From Chitinophaga caeni (GTDB lineage Bacteria > Bacteroidota > Bacteroidia > Chitinophagales > Chitinophagaceae), in contig NZ_CP023777.1 in assembly GCF_002557795.1 (NCBI RefSeq), positions 1,302,001 through 1,366,000 on the forward strand: a stretch of 64,000 nucleotides of DNA, given 5' to 3'. This document shows positions 43,282-52,468 of this stretch, one piece after another. The translations under genes and the position numbers were made by a program. Under the pieces are notes generated by a model. It saw nothing but the letters and a program-made list of their open reading frames with translations, had not been told where the DNA came from and did not search any database. Every line of letters starts with the position of its first letter. Positions within the stretch are counted from its first letter, which is position 1.

Positions 43282-45438
43282 ATGAAGAAAAAGCTACTAG
43301 TACTCCTATTACTATTGGTGGTAAAATTTGCCCATGCCGATGAAGGGATGTGGCTGCCATACCTGCTTGGCCAGAAAGTTTATGCGGATATGGTCAAGAA
43401 AGGTTTAAAACTTTCCAAAGAGCAACTTTACAGTATTAACAAGGCTTCCATCAAGGATGCTATCATAATTTTCGGCGGTGGCTGTACCGGTGAAATCGTC
43501 AGCAAAAACGGGCTGATTTTTACCAATCACCACTGCGGTTATGGAGCTATTGCCGCGGCAAGTAGCGTGGAGCATAATTATCTGAAAGACGGGTTTTATG
43601 CTAAGAGTTTCGCCGAAGAAATTCCGGCTAATGGTCTGAGCGTGCAATTTTTAGTTAGGGTAGAAGATGTTTCCGAACAACTGATGCCGGCCCTAAAAGG
43701 ACTTTCGGGCGCTGAATATAATAAAAAGTTCCAGGAGCTTTCCGGCGACATTGTGAAGAAATTGGTTGAGGGTACGGATTATGAGGCAAAGGTTGTGCCC
43801 ATGTTTAAGGGAAATCAATTCCTGGCTTTCGTATATGAGCGTTATTCCGATATCAGGCTGGTAGGTACCCCCCCGGAAAGTATCGGTAAGTTTGGTGGCG
43901 ATACCGACAACTGGGAATGGCCGCGCCATACGGGCGATTTTTCCATTTTCCGCGTGTATGCCAACAAGGATAATAAGCCGGCTGAATATGACGCTGCAAA
44001 CGTGCCATTGAAACCTAAGTATTTCTTGCCGGTATCCATTAAAGGGGTGAAGGAAAATGATTATGCAATGATTTTCGGTTATCCCGGCGGAACAAACCGC
44101 TATGAAACATCTTACGGGGTGAAGTTGAAAACTTCCATTGAGAATCCGAATATCGTGAACTTGCGCGATGCACGCCTGAAAGCGATGTTTGAACAAATGA
44201 AAAATGATCCTGCCGTTAAACTGCAACTGGCTTCTTCTTATGCAGGTATCGCGAACTACTGGAAATTTTATGACGGTGAAAGGAAACAATTGCTGAAATA
44301 TAAAGTATACGAAGAAAAGCAAAAGGAAGAGGCGGCTTTCAATGCTTGGGCTAAAGGTAAGCCGGAGTATGAAAATATCCTTTCCCAATACGAGCAAAAC
44401 TATAAAGCCTGGGAACCTTATGCCAAGGAGAGAATTTATTTGACAGAAGGCGTTTTAGGTTCACCATTGGCCAGCTTCGCCGCTAGTCTTTCCGGTGTTG
44501 AAGATGCCTTGGTGCGCAGCGGCCTTCCTGCTGATGCTGCGGCTAAAGCGATTCAGAAAGCCGATGCATCTCGCACCAATTTCTTGAAAAATGAAAATAA
44601 GCCGAGCGATCAGAAAATCCTGGCTATAACGGCACAGATGTATTATAATGATGTTCCGAAAGATCAGCACCCGATCGGTTTCTTTGAAGGCATCCGGCAA
44701 CAATTCGGTGATCTGAGCGATGCTAAGACTTTTCAGGATTGGGCCGCTTACGTCTTTGCAAATACAATGGTTTTTGATGATACCAAATGGAACCAATTTA
44801 AAACATTGCCCGATGCAGCCAAGTTGCAAGCTGATCCCGCTTATGCTTATGCTTCCGCTTTCATTAAGAATTATATCTCTAAATACTTGCCTTTATACAG
44901 GAAATTCGTTTCTACCAATGATGACTTAGGCCGTAGTTACCTGGCGGGTATAATGGCCATGAAACCTACTGCTACGCGTTATCCGGATGCCAACTTTACC
45001 ATGCGTTTGTCCTATGGTCAAGTGAAATCGTATAATCCAAGGGATGCCGTTCATTACGATTATGTAACAACGCTCACGGGTGTTATGGAGAAATATATCC
45101 CGGGTGATTACGAATTTGATTTACCGCAAAAACTGATCGATCTATATAACAAAAAGGATTTTGGTCAATATAAAGATGCCCGCAAAAATGACATCGTTGT
45201 AGGATTTATTACGACCAATGACATTACGGGCGGTAACTCCGGTTCCCCGGTAATTAATGGCAACGGTGAATTGATCGGTTTAGCTTTTGATGGTAACTAT
45301 GAAGCGCTGAGCCATAAAATCCAGTTTGATTCCGTTTACAACCGCACCATTTGCGTAGATGTTCGTTATGTGTTGTGGTGTATTGATAAATTAGGCGGCG
45401 CTAGCAATATCATTAACGAATTGAAATTAGTCCGCTAA
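43282..45438 (+). CDS. S46-family dipeptidyl-peptidase (DPP7-like)
   Basis: 718 residues from ATG 43282 (KKKLLVLLLLLVVKFAHA signal peptide); an in-frame start at 43252 would spoil the signal. S46 peptidases are chymotrypsin-fold periplasmic exopeptidases that release dipeptides. His is in FTNHHCGYGAI (about 83), Ser in TGGNSGSP (about 653), with GGDTDNWEWPRHTGDF between. Eighteen residues after the Ser is the Gly of FDGNYE; at this place DPP7 has Gly (broad, hydrophobic P1) and DPP11 has Arg (Asp/Glu P1), so DPP7-like specificity is inferred. Likely supplies dipeptides as nutrients. Confidence 0.93.
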   Translation: MKKKLLVLLLLLVVKFAHADEGMWLPYLLGQKVYADMVKKGLKLSKEQLYSINKASIKDAIIIFGGGCTGEIVSKNGLIFTNHHCGYGAIAAASSVEHNYLKDGFYAKSFAEEIPANGLSVQFLVRVEDVSEQLMPALKGLSGAEYNKKFQELSGDIVKKLVEGTDYEAKVVPMFKGNQFLAFVYERYSDIRLVGTPPESIGKFGGDTDNWEWPRHTGDFSIFRVYANKDNKPAEYDAANVPLKPKYFLPVSIKGVKENDYAMIFGYPGGTNRYETSYGVKLKTSIENPNIVNLRDARLKAMFEQMKNDPAVKLQLASSYAGIANYWKFYDGERKQLLKYKVYEEKQKEEAAFNAWAKGKPEYENILSQYEQNYKAWEPYAKERIYLTEGVLGSPLASFAASLSGVEDALVRSGLPADAAAKAIQKADASRTNFLKNENKPSDQKILAITAQMYYNDVPKDQHPIGFFEGIRQQFGDLSDAKTFQDWAAYVFANTMVFDDTKWNQFKTLPDAAKLQADPAYAYASAFIKNYISKYLPLYRKFVSTNDDLGRSYLAGIMAMKPTATRYPDANFTMRLSYGQVKSYNPRDAVHYDYVTTLTGVMEKYIPGDYEFDLPQKLIDLYNKKDFGQYKDARKNDIVVGFITTNDITGGNSGSPVINGNGELIGLAFDGNYEALSHKIQFDSVYNRTICVDVRYVLWCIDKLGGASNIINELKLVR

Positions 45439-45448
45439 AAAAAACGTT

Positions 45449-45620
45449 CACGGATTATAGGACACGGATTAAAGGATTACACGGATTACAGGTTAATGGA
45501 TGGCATATAATTGTCATGAAGTTTTTTAGAAATATTTCTTCAATTTCTAAGCCATCCATTAATCAATTGAATTGAATCTCAAATCCGTGTAATCCTTTAA
45601 TCCGTGTCCTTCAATCCGTG
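45449..45620. repeat. Long imperfect inverted repeat / hairpin
   Basis: Arms 45449-45487 and 45582-45620 are complementary at 37 of 39 positions and contain repeated ACGGATT words. A second stem, TTAATGGATGGC (45493-45504) with GCCATCCATTAA (45551-45562), extends it. It lies between convergent genes and fills the gap, so it may terminate both. Its internal ATCCGTG repetition suggests a dispersed repeat family. Confidence 0.8.
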
Positions 45621-45623
45621 ATT

Positions 45624-46235
45624 TTAATTGTTATCGCGCCATAGCCAGAGATGCCTGCAAGCGAAGCTCCTGTAGGGTTTAAATTTTTCTGCGATCTTCA
45701 GGATTTTTGCATCGCAAGATTTTTTATCGCTAGGATCAATTTTATATAATTTAATCATCGATTGCCGCACACCGTAATCCCCTAATGAGAAAACATCTTC
45801 ACGACCCAATTGAAACATTAACAGCATCTCGACCGACCAGGCCCCGACACCCTTAATCTGTGTCAAATATTTTAATATTTCTTCATTTTCCATCTCCAGC
45901 AGCTTTTCATCATCCAGATTTTCATCTACTGCAAACTGTGCAACGTTTAGAATGTATTGAGCCTTTGCAGCGGAAATACCAATGCTCCTGAGATCTGTAA
46001 TGCCGAGTTGCAGGATAGCTTCCGCGGTTGGTGTTGCGGGGAACAATGCGAGGAAGCGGGCATATATTACATCTGCAACCTTAATGCTTAACTGTTGATT
46101 AATGATACAACTGATTAAGAGTAATGTTATATTATGCTTGGGCTGTACGGGCAACAGTGGCGTTTCCATGATCTTTAGGAAACGCTTGTCTTTCGAGAGA
46201 TGTTCAAAGTAGGGATGAAGCTTCTTCTTGGGCAT
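45624..46235 (-). CDS. AlkA-like DNA-3-methyladenine glycosylase (HhH-GPD)
   Basis: 203 residues of the HhH-GPD superfamily, which excise alkylated bases. Visible: IINQQLSIKVADVIYARF, the helix-hairpin-helix LTQIKGVGAWSVEMLLMF (about 126-143) and catalytic Asp in EDVFSLGDYGVRQ (about 155). The C-terminal ends RSFACRHLWLWRDN, as in AlkA-type short enzymes. No Fe-S cysteines of the Nth/MutY kind. Length matches the bacterial DNA-3-methyladenine glycosylase II short form. Confidence 0.9.
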   Translation of the reverse strand: MPKKKLHPYFEHLSKDKRFLKIMETPLLPVQPKHNITLLLISCIINQQLSIKVADVIYARFLALFPATPTAEAILQLGITDLRSIGISAAKAQYILNVAQFAVDENLDDEKLLEMENEEILKYLTQIKGVGAWSVEMLLMFQLGREDVFSLGDYGVRQSMIKLYKIDPSDKKSCDAKILKIAEKFKPYRSFACRHLWLWRDNN

Positions 46236-46242
46236 GGATTAA

Positions 46243-46323
46243 AATTTTGAAACCGTTTCCATGAAATTAAGCAATCTTTCGTACGAAAGATAATCCTAAG
46301 ATATTGAAAACGGTTTCAAAATT
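46243..46323. other. Structured intergenic element: 16-bp stem enclosing an 18-bp palindrome
   Basis: AATTTTGAAACCGTTT (46243-46258) pairs perfectly with 46308-46323; inside it ATCTTTCGTACGAAAGAT (46274-46291) is a perfect palindrome. It fills almost the entire gap between two co-directional genes. Could end the peptidase transcript and control the glycosylase gene. Confidence 0.6.
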
Positions 46324-47308
46324 AGTAACTGAAAGGCTGTACGTACAAAACTTCCAATAAAGTTTGTCCTACTGCTTTCAACGTATTTTTATCAATGATA
46401 TCCATATTGTCTTTCTGGGTATGCCAGTGGGGCATGAAGTCGGCATTCTGTTGAAAAGCGATCACGTCAAATGTCGGGATCTTAGCGATCGTATTTACAT
46501 ATACGTGATCATCCGTTGTGCCGGCCCCGATATTATCGTACGGGAAATAATCGGAATAGCCGATTTTATTAGCAGCATTCCAGAAATTATTCATCGGTCG
46601 ATTGGCGTATTGGCGGGAGATCGTTTCCATGAAGAAACGTGATCCCATGGCTCCTACCATGTCTAAACCGATTCCATAAGTAGCTTTGTACCCCGGGATA
46701 TGTGGATTTCTGGCCCAATACTGCGTACCGAGGCAATAAGAATCTTCATCGCCGGGATCACCGTAATCTTCCACATCATTTAGCAAGATATCTACACCGA
46801 TGCCGGGATTCTTTAATTTCATTTGCCTGGCGGCTTCCAATGCCACGGCCACACCGCTACCTCCATCGTCTGCTCCGTCAATCAATGCTTTCTTGTTTTC
46901 CGGATCTTCGTCAGCAAAAGGACGGGTGTCCCAATGCGCTACTAATAAAATCCGTTGCTTAGATGCGGGGTTAAAAGAACCGATAATATTCGTACAAGGT
47001 ACGCGTTTGCCTCCCGGAACAACCACATCCGTATTCTGGATATATACCGTATCGGCAAATTCCTGCATCTTTTCAATTAGCCAAGCAGCACAATCTGCTT
47101 GGGCTTTGGTGCCGGGAATCCTCGGACCGAAGGCAACTTGCCGGGCTACGAAATTGTAGGCGCTATCTGCATTAAAGTTAGGCGCTGTTTGTGTGAAAGT
47201 ACTTTCTTTGTTCGATTCGCTTTCACTGGATGATGAATTCGGAGAGTGATTATTACAAGCCGCCAAGGTGGCCATCAATCCGAATAAAAGCCAGCGTTTT
47301 ATTGACAT
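46322..47308 (-). CDS. Glutaminyl-peptide cyclotransferase-like M28 lipoprotein
   Basis: 328 residues; lipobox LAAC (Cys18), Ser/Asn linker, then an M28-type aminopeptidase fold. Metal and active-site blocks: AHWDTRPFADEDPE, GADDGGSGVAVALE and LNDVEDYGDPGDED. The HWDxRPFADxDP and GAxDGxSG pair is typical of Bacteroidota type II glutaminyl cyclases, which convert N-terminal Gln of signal-peptidase-cleaved proteins to pyroglutamate in the periplasm, so this role is more likely than aminopeptidase. Many secreted proteins here have Gln just after the predicted cleavage site (AQ), which fits. Confidence 0.82.
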   Translation of the reverse strand: MSIKRWLLFGLMATLAACNNHSPNSSSSESESNKESTFTQTAPNFNADSAYNFVARQVAFGPRIPGTKAQADCAAWLIEKMQEFADTVYIQNTDVVVPGGKRVPCTNIIGSFNPASKQRILLVAHWDTRPFADEDPENKKALIDGADDGGSGVAVALEAARQMKLKNPGIGVDILLNDVEDYGDPGDEDSYCLGTQYWARNPHIPGYKATYGIGLDMVGAMGSRFFMETISRQYANRPMNNFWNAANKIGYSDYFPYDNIGAGTTDDHVYVNTIAKIPTFDVIAFQQNADFMPHWHTQKDNMDIIDKNTLKAVGQTLLEVLYVQPFSY

Positions 47309-47359
47309 ATTTATTAAACTTTATTCCCGGCAATTTCTAGGTTGCCGGGAGATTGAATA

Positions 47360-48856
47360 TTATTCGATCGTATAACTTACAGTGCCGTCTTTTTCATCTT
47401 TCAACAAGATGCCGATTTGTTGTAATTGTTGTCGGATCTTGTCGGAAGTGGCATAATCTTTTTTGCCTTTGGCTTCTTTCCTGATATCAACTAATAATTG
47501 AATAACGCCGTCCAATTTTCCGCTGTCGGCCATAGTAACGGGCTGCAAGCCCAAGATATCTACCATGAAAGTTTGCCAGGTATCTTTCATCAGTTGGAAA
47601 GTAGCTTCACTGATTTCTTCCATCTTGATCTGTCCACCTTTCAGGGAATTGATGACCGGCACCATCTCGAAAAGGTTCGCTAGTACTTTGGCGGTATTAA
47701 AATCATCGTTGATATATTCTTTACAGCCATTGCTCCAGTCCTGCACGTTTTTATCCAATTCTTCGTTGATGCTGCCGTTTTTTCCAGGCGCATATTGCAG
47801 TTGCTGCAATACATTGTAGGCGGCCCATAAACGTTGCAAGCCTTTCTCCGCCGCGATCAAGCCTTCATTAGAGAAGTCTAAAGTGCTGCGGTAGTGGGTT
47901 TGCAAGATAAAGAAACGTACCGTCATAGGGTGGAAAGGTTGTTGCAAGATCGGGTTGGTGCCTGCAAACATTTCCGTTAGCTTGATGGTGTTATTGTATG
48001 ATTTCCCCATCTTCTTTCCGTTGATGGTGATCATGTTGTTGTGCATCCAGTAGCGGGCCATCAACTCCTCGTTGGCAATTTCACTTTGGGCAATTTCACA
48101 TTCATGGTGCGGGAATACGAGATCCATCCCGCCCCCGTGGATGTCGAATTGCTTGCCCAGGTACTTACCGCTCATTGCCGAACATTCGATATGCCAACCG
48201 GGGAAACCTTCTCCCCACGGACTTGGCCAACGCATCAGGTGTTCCGGCGGCGCTTTTTTCCATAAGGCGAAGTCCTCTTTATTTCTTTTTTCACCTTGGT
48301 TTTCCAGTTCGCGGTTAGAAGCTTGTAACTCCTCTAAGACACGGCCGCTTAAAATACCATATTGGTGGGATGTAGCATATTTTTTTACATCGAAATACAC
48401 GGAACCGTTCACTTCGTAAGCATATCCTTTTTCAATGATCTTTTGAATCATGCTGATCTGCTCCACGATATGGCCGGTAGCCGTGGGCTCTATGCTTGGT
48501 TCCAAACAGTTAAACTGGTGCATAGCCCAATGGTACAGGTTCGTATATTTCTGTACCAACTCCATCGGCTCCAACTTTTCTAAAATGGCGCCCTTGGCGA
48601 TCTTATCTTCTGCTTCCCTGCCTTCTTCTTCGAAATGCCCGGCATCGGTCAGGTTACGAACGTAGCGTACCTTGTACCCGAGGTGTTGCAGGTATCTGAA
48701 TACTACATCGAAAGTAATATATGGACGGGCATGACCCAGGTGAGATTCCCCTGAAACGGTCGGGCCGCAGACGTACATGCCTACGTGACCGGGATATAGC
48801 GATTCAAAAGCTTCCTTCTTCCTTGTTAGCGTGTTGTATATTTTAAGTTCTGACAT
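47360..48856 (-). CDS. cysS: Cysteinyl-tRNA synthetase
   Basis: 498 residues, class Ia synthetase charging tRNA-Cys. HIGH-equivalent SHLGHARPY (about 37-45), zinc ligands Cys in MYVCGPT, Cys in WHIECSAMS and the HHECEIA motif, and KMSKS-equivalent KKMGKSYNN. The C-terminal anticodon-binding helices and a DALR-like region follow. Length is standard for Bacteroidota. Monocistronic by spacing. Confidence 0.98.
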   Translation of the reverse strand: MSELKIYNTLTRKKEAFESLYPGHVGMYVCGPTVSGESHLGHARPYITFDVVFRYLQHLGYKVRYVRNLTDAGHFEEEGREAEDKIAKGAILEKLEPMELVQKYTNLYHWAMHQFNCLEPSIEPTATGHIVEQISMIQKIIEKGYAYEVNGSVYFDVKKYATSHQYGILSGRVLEELQASNRELENQGEKRNKEDFALWKKAPPEHLMRWPSPWGEGFPGWHIECSAMSGKYLGKQFDIHGGGMDLVFPHHECEIAQSEIANEELMARYWMHNNMITINGKKMGKSYNNTIKLTEMFAGTNPILQQPFHPMTVRFFILQTHYRSTLDFSNEGLIAAEKGLQRLWAAYNVLQQLQYAPGKNGSINEELDKNVQDWSNGCKEYINDDFNTAKVLANLFEMVPVINSLKGGQIKMEEISEATFQLMKDTWQTFMVDILGLQPVTMADSGKLDGVIQLLVDIRKEAKGKKDYATSDKIRQQLQQIGILLKDEKDGTVSYTIE

Positions 48857-48923
48857 ATAAAGCCATCTTTAAATTTCATAAAATTACCTGGATTGCAAAG
48901 ATAAGAATTGTAACATCTCCGGG

Positions 48924-50051
48924 TTATTTTCTTGGTTCTTGGGTTTTAATAAGATGCATGTTGGCAATAACAGGATAATGATCCGACAAGTCTACGGATA
49001 ATTTTTTGAAATGATTGACGGCGAAAGTATTGCCGGCAAAAATATAATCGATCCTTAATGTCGGTGACAGGCTGGCGAATGTTCGGCCAATGCCGCTTCC
49101 CTTCTGCAAGAACGCATCTTGAAGATCGCCCTTAACCGTGAAATATGTGTAGGAAGCCGGCGTATCGTTAAAATCTCCGCAAACTATTACGGGGTGCGGG
49201 CTTTCGCGGATAAAACTATCTACTATATTGGCTTGCTTGGCCCTCCTGATAAAAGCTTCCCGCATTTTCTCAATAATTCCTTTGGTGGCCACCAAACCTT
49301 TATCCTCGGATTTTTTGATCTTTTCTATGGAATTATAATCTTCTTCGTTGAAGCGATAAGATTCCAAGTGCATGTTGATGATTCTCAACGTGTCTTCATC
49401 CTTAAGAATATCGGCAAAAATGAGGCTCTCGCTGCGTGGGCCCTTGGAAAGTTTGATTTTATCCGACTGGATAATTGGGTACTTCGAAAATATGATCGAG
49501 CCCCAATGCTGCATCCCGTTCCTGTTAAAATCACTGGAAAAAAAGCGGTAGGGAAGACCCATTTGCAAGCTGATGTCCTCACGGTTGTTAAAATCATCCC
49601 TTTTCTCGGAAGTATAAAAGTCCTGGAAGCAGGCAATATCGGGCTTTTGTTGTTCTATTAATTGGAAGATGGCTTCCCGGCGGGGCGCACTGTTTTTATC
49701 GCGGTACAAACCGAATAAACCTACGTTGTAGCTCATCACGGTAATGCTATTGGCCGGTTTTTCGAAATGATCTTTCGGCCAGTTAAAAGCGATGAAAGCC
49801 GTTACCGATCGCCAGCCGATAATAATTGCCACCAAGGAAATCAGCGCATATTTGGGATGGAAGATCAACCAGAATATGATGAAAAGTAAGAGGATGCCAA
49901 GTAAAATTGGGAATATTAACGTGAAAAAGCCCATCGGCCAAAATTTCTCGGGAGAAATGATGGGAGCGAGGCAAGCTATCAAAAATAATAGCTCCACGAT
50001 GATATTGGTTACAAGGAAAAATCCCTTGGTGAATAGTCGTAAAAATCTCAA
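48924..50051 (-). CDS. Membrane-anchored endonuclease/exonuclease/phosphatase family protein
   Basis: 375 residues: three N-terminal transmembrane helices (about 10-95), then an EEP (DNase I/sphingomyelinase-like) domain. Motifs: VMSYNVGLF, ACFQDFYT, VCGDFNDTP, LRIDYIFAG and LSDHYPVIA. In EEP enzymes the second motif is normally QE; here it is QD, while the neighbouring paralogue keeps QE. Substrate (DNA, lipid or phosphoinositide-like) cannot be told. It is third in a row with the paralogue and two rhomboids. Confidence 0.85.
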   Translation of the reverse strand: MRFLRLFTKGFFLVTNIIVELLFLIACLAPIISPEKFWPMGFFTLIFPILLGILLLFIIFWLIFHPKYALISLVAIIIGWRSVTAFIAFNWPKDHFEKPANSITVMSYNVGLFGLYRDKNSAPRREAIFQLIEQQKPDIACFQDFYTSEKRDDFNNREDISLQMGLPYRFFSSDFNRNGMQHWGSIIFSKYPIIQSDKIKLSKGPRSESLIFADILKDEDTLRIINMHLESYRFNEEDYNSIEKIKKSEDKGLVATKGIIEKMREAFIRRAKQANIVDSFIRESPHPVIVCGDFNDTPASYTYFTVKGDLQDAFLQKGSGIGRTFASLSPTLRIDYIFAGNTFAVNHFKKLSVDLSDHYPVIANMHLIKTQEPRK

Positions 50052-50201
50052 AATGGCGTCGTTTTTTGGGTATTATCCCCCCGGCATGTTATCTAAGCTT
50101 ATCGCTATAAATTTACCGCAATTAACTTATTTCCAAGCCTTAATATTTATTTTATTTCAATAGATGACGCAATACTTGATCTTGGAATTACGAATTTCAC
50201 A

Positions 50202-51284
50202 TTATAGCTCGATCGTGGTGATGATAGGATAATGTTCAAATGGTAAATGGTGCAGTACCCTGAAATCTTGCACCCTAATCCCGGGATTACAAAATATATA
50301 ATCGATCCTTAGAAACGGCGAGATCGTATGGAAGGTTGTGCCCCAGCCGAAGCCTTTTTTTAAGAATGCGTCCTGGAAATCACCCTTCACGCTTTTATAA
50401 ACAAAGGAATTGGGGATAGCGTTCAAATCCCCGCATAAAATTGTAGGGCCATCGCTGTTATGCACGTTTTCTTTTACGATCATGGCTTGCTGTACGCGGC
50501 CGCTGAAAGTGGCTTTCATCTTCCTGATTAAACCCCTGATGCCGTGTAGCTGCTCCGAATTAGCCGTTTGGTAATTGGATCGATCGAAGCTATATGAGTA
50601 TAAATGGGTGTTGAAGATCGTCAGCGTTTCCTGTCCGAACCGGATGCGCGCTTTCAGTAAGTTCTCGGATTCAGGCCCGGCACCGGTAAGTATCTTGGCG
50701 GTATCCAGGATGGGATATTTAGAAAATAAGGCCAATCCGAAATGCCAGGTGTTCCAGCGGGTGAGATCCTTGGTTTGGTATACATACCGGAATCCGCCGT
50801 ATTTCATGATCGAATCGAGGTGATGGCTCTTAGTTGGGTCATCATTCGTATAAAATTCTTGCAAGCATAATACATCAACAGGATTTTCTCTAATCATTTG
50901 TAGGATCCTGTTCCGCTGCGGCTCATCGATTTTATAATCTTTCAATCCCATGCTGCTGCAATTAAAGCTCATGATGCGTATTTGCCCAGCCGCAGGCTCG
51001 CCGCTAGTTTTAGCCGCAAAAGGATGGAACGCGAACGATGCTAAAAATGGAGGAACGGAAGCCAGCAGGGCAATGAATGGAATCCATGCATAACCCCGGT
51101 AAAAAATTAAGTGAACTATCAAGCTCAAGACTGCTAGCAGTCCGAATACCGGGAAGAAAAACCCTGCAAATCCGCAAATCCAAGATTTGCTAGGATTGAT
51201 ATAAGGTAAAAAAGCGGTTGCTAATAGTCCAGTTGCGATTAATACATTGATTAATAACAAACAACGATGCATCCAAAGTTTCAT
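50202..51284 (-). CDS. Membrane-anchored endonuclease/exonuclease/phosphatase family protein, paralogue
   Basis: 360 residues with the same plan as the preceding gene: three N-terminal helices, then an EEP domain with IMSFNCSSM, LCLQEFYTN (metal-binding Glu present), LCGDLNAIP, LRIDYIFCN and FEHYPIITT. The final motif has EHYP in place of SDHYP. The pair arose by tandem duplication. The rhomboid genes upstream point the same way, but a 110-base gap separates them. Confidence 0.85.
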   Translation of the reverse strand: MKLWMHRCLLLINVLIATGLLATAFLPYINPSKSWICGFAGFFFPVFGLLAVLSLIVHLIFYRGYAWIPFIALLASVPPFLASFAFHPFAAKTSGEPAAGQIRIMSFNCSSMGLKDYKIDEPQRNRILQMIRENPVDVLCLQEFYTNDDPTKSHHLDSIMKYGGFRYVYQTKDLTRWNTWHFGLALFSKYPILDTAKILTGAGPESENLLKARIRFGQETLTIFNTHLYSYSFDRSNYQTANSEQLHGIRGLIRKMKATFSGRVQQAMIVKENVHNSDGPTILCGDLNAIPNSFVYKSVKGDFQDAFLKKGFGWGTTFHTISPFLRIDYIFCNPGIRVQDFRVLHHLPFEHYPIITTIEL

Positions 51285-51394
51285 ATAGTATAGGTTGTTA
51301 TTGAGGTTAGGCTATAAAAATAATGGATAGATTTGCAAAAACGTAAAAAAATTTATGGGTAGTGTACGGGAGATCCTGGTAGAAATCGAGCGGC

Positions 51395-52351
51395 TTACTC
51401 CTTGGATTTGCTGGCTCTTTCCAAGGTAAGCTTTTCCTCTTCGGTAAGTGATTCCATGCCGGTTTCATTTATCTTATCGAGTATTTCATTCAGCTTATTT
51501 TCTGAAACTGTTCCAACTTTTTGATAAGGTACCGTGTCTTGCTTGTAAAACACTCTTTCCTTAGCTAAATATTGTGTAGAAGTATATTCTTGCCTTACTC
51601 TTTGCTCTTTTGGATGGAACAGGTGGCCGATGTTAAATAATAACTTGTCGAGCCAAGCCCCGATATCGCGACCTTTCTTTAGCTGGGCAGCATAAATCGC
51701 TCCCATGATGGCTCCGCCGGCGAGATAAAAATATATTTCATAATGATGGTTGCCATTTACATTATAGTTAGCGGCAATCACTAAAACGAAATACAACAGG
51801 CCAATTAGCCATACGGGGATTCCACCGCCTTTTAATGAAGTGAAAATGCGGTGCTTCGGCGCCAGCATAATGGATGCTACGGCAAATGCGGTAACAGGCG
51901 CCCAAGCCCCGAACACATTCAAACCGGTTGCCCGCAACCCACCTAGTTGCAGGCCGAAAAATCCGAGCATGAAAACCAGGTAACCTGCCCATCCAGCGAA
52001 TACGTACATCGGGACAATTTTTTGGTGACCGACAGCATGCTGCACGGTAGAGCCAAAGAACCACAACCATAAAAAATTACTAAATGCCTGGAATACGCCA
52101 ATATGTGTAAACATGGCCGTAATAATTGTCCAGGGATGCCAAATCAACTGTTCGGGATCGGATTGGAAAACGATCTTATCGAAAAGGGAGCTGTTAAAAT
52201 CTTGGTCGGTATAGTTTTCTATTCTAAATATTACCCATGTAAAGAACAGGAAGATAAACACCGTGATGTTGATCAACAATAATTGCGTTACCATGTTCTT
52301 TTCTTCACCTAATGAAAGGCGCGAACTTTTTTCTGAATCCACTAGTTGCAT
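51395..52351 (-). CDS. Catalytically degenerate rhomboid-family protein
   Basis: 318 residues, six or more transmembrane helices of rhomboid layout, followed by a cytoplasmic tail with a conserved helical end (KLNEILDKINETGMESLTEE). The first helices and the WHPWTIITAMFTH block match rhomboids. At the catalytic place, where GASG is expected, it reads FGAWAPVTAF: the serine is replaced by Trp. The late-helix HxxG pattern is also absent (EIYFYLAGGAIMG). It is therefore a pseudo-protease, next to an intact rhomboid, perhaps regulating it or binding its clients. Confidence 0.85.
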   Translation of the reverse strand: MQLVDSEKSSRLSLGEEKNMVTQLLLINITVFIFLFFTWVIFRIENYTDQDFNSSLFDKIVFQSDPEQLIWHPWTIITAMFTHIGVFQAFSNFLWLWFFGSTVQHAVGHQKIVPMYVFAGWAGYLVFMLGFFGLQLGGLRATGLNVFGAWAPVTAFAVASIMLAPKHRIFTSLKGGGIPVWLIGLLYFVLVIAANYNVNGNHHYEIYFYLAGGAIMGAIYAAQLKKGRDIGAWLDKLLFNIGHLFHPKEQRVRQEYTSTQYLAKERVFYKQDTVPYQKVGTVSENKLNEILDKINETGMESLTEEEKLTLERASKSKE

Positions 52352-52468
52352 GGCATAATACTTTATAATACAAAATTAGCGAATAATGCCGCTCCTACCC
52401 AGTATTTTTTATTGGTTCATCGATTTAGATGACTCCTATTTTATTAACAGGAGAGAGGCTATCATGGT

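Noticed and set aside
43693..44397. 234-codon frame antisense to the S46 peptidase
   Set aside because: Shadow of a clear peptidase gene.
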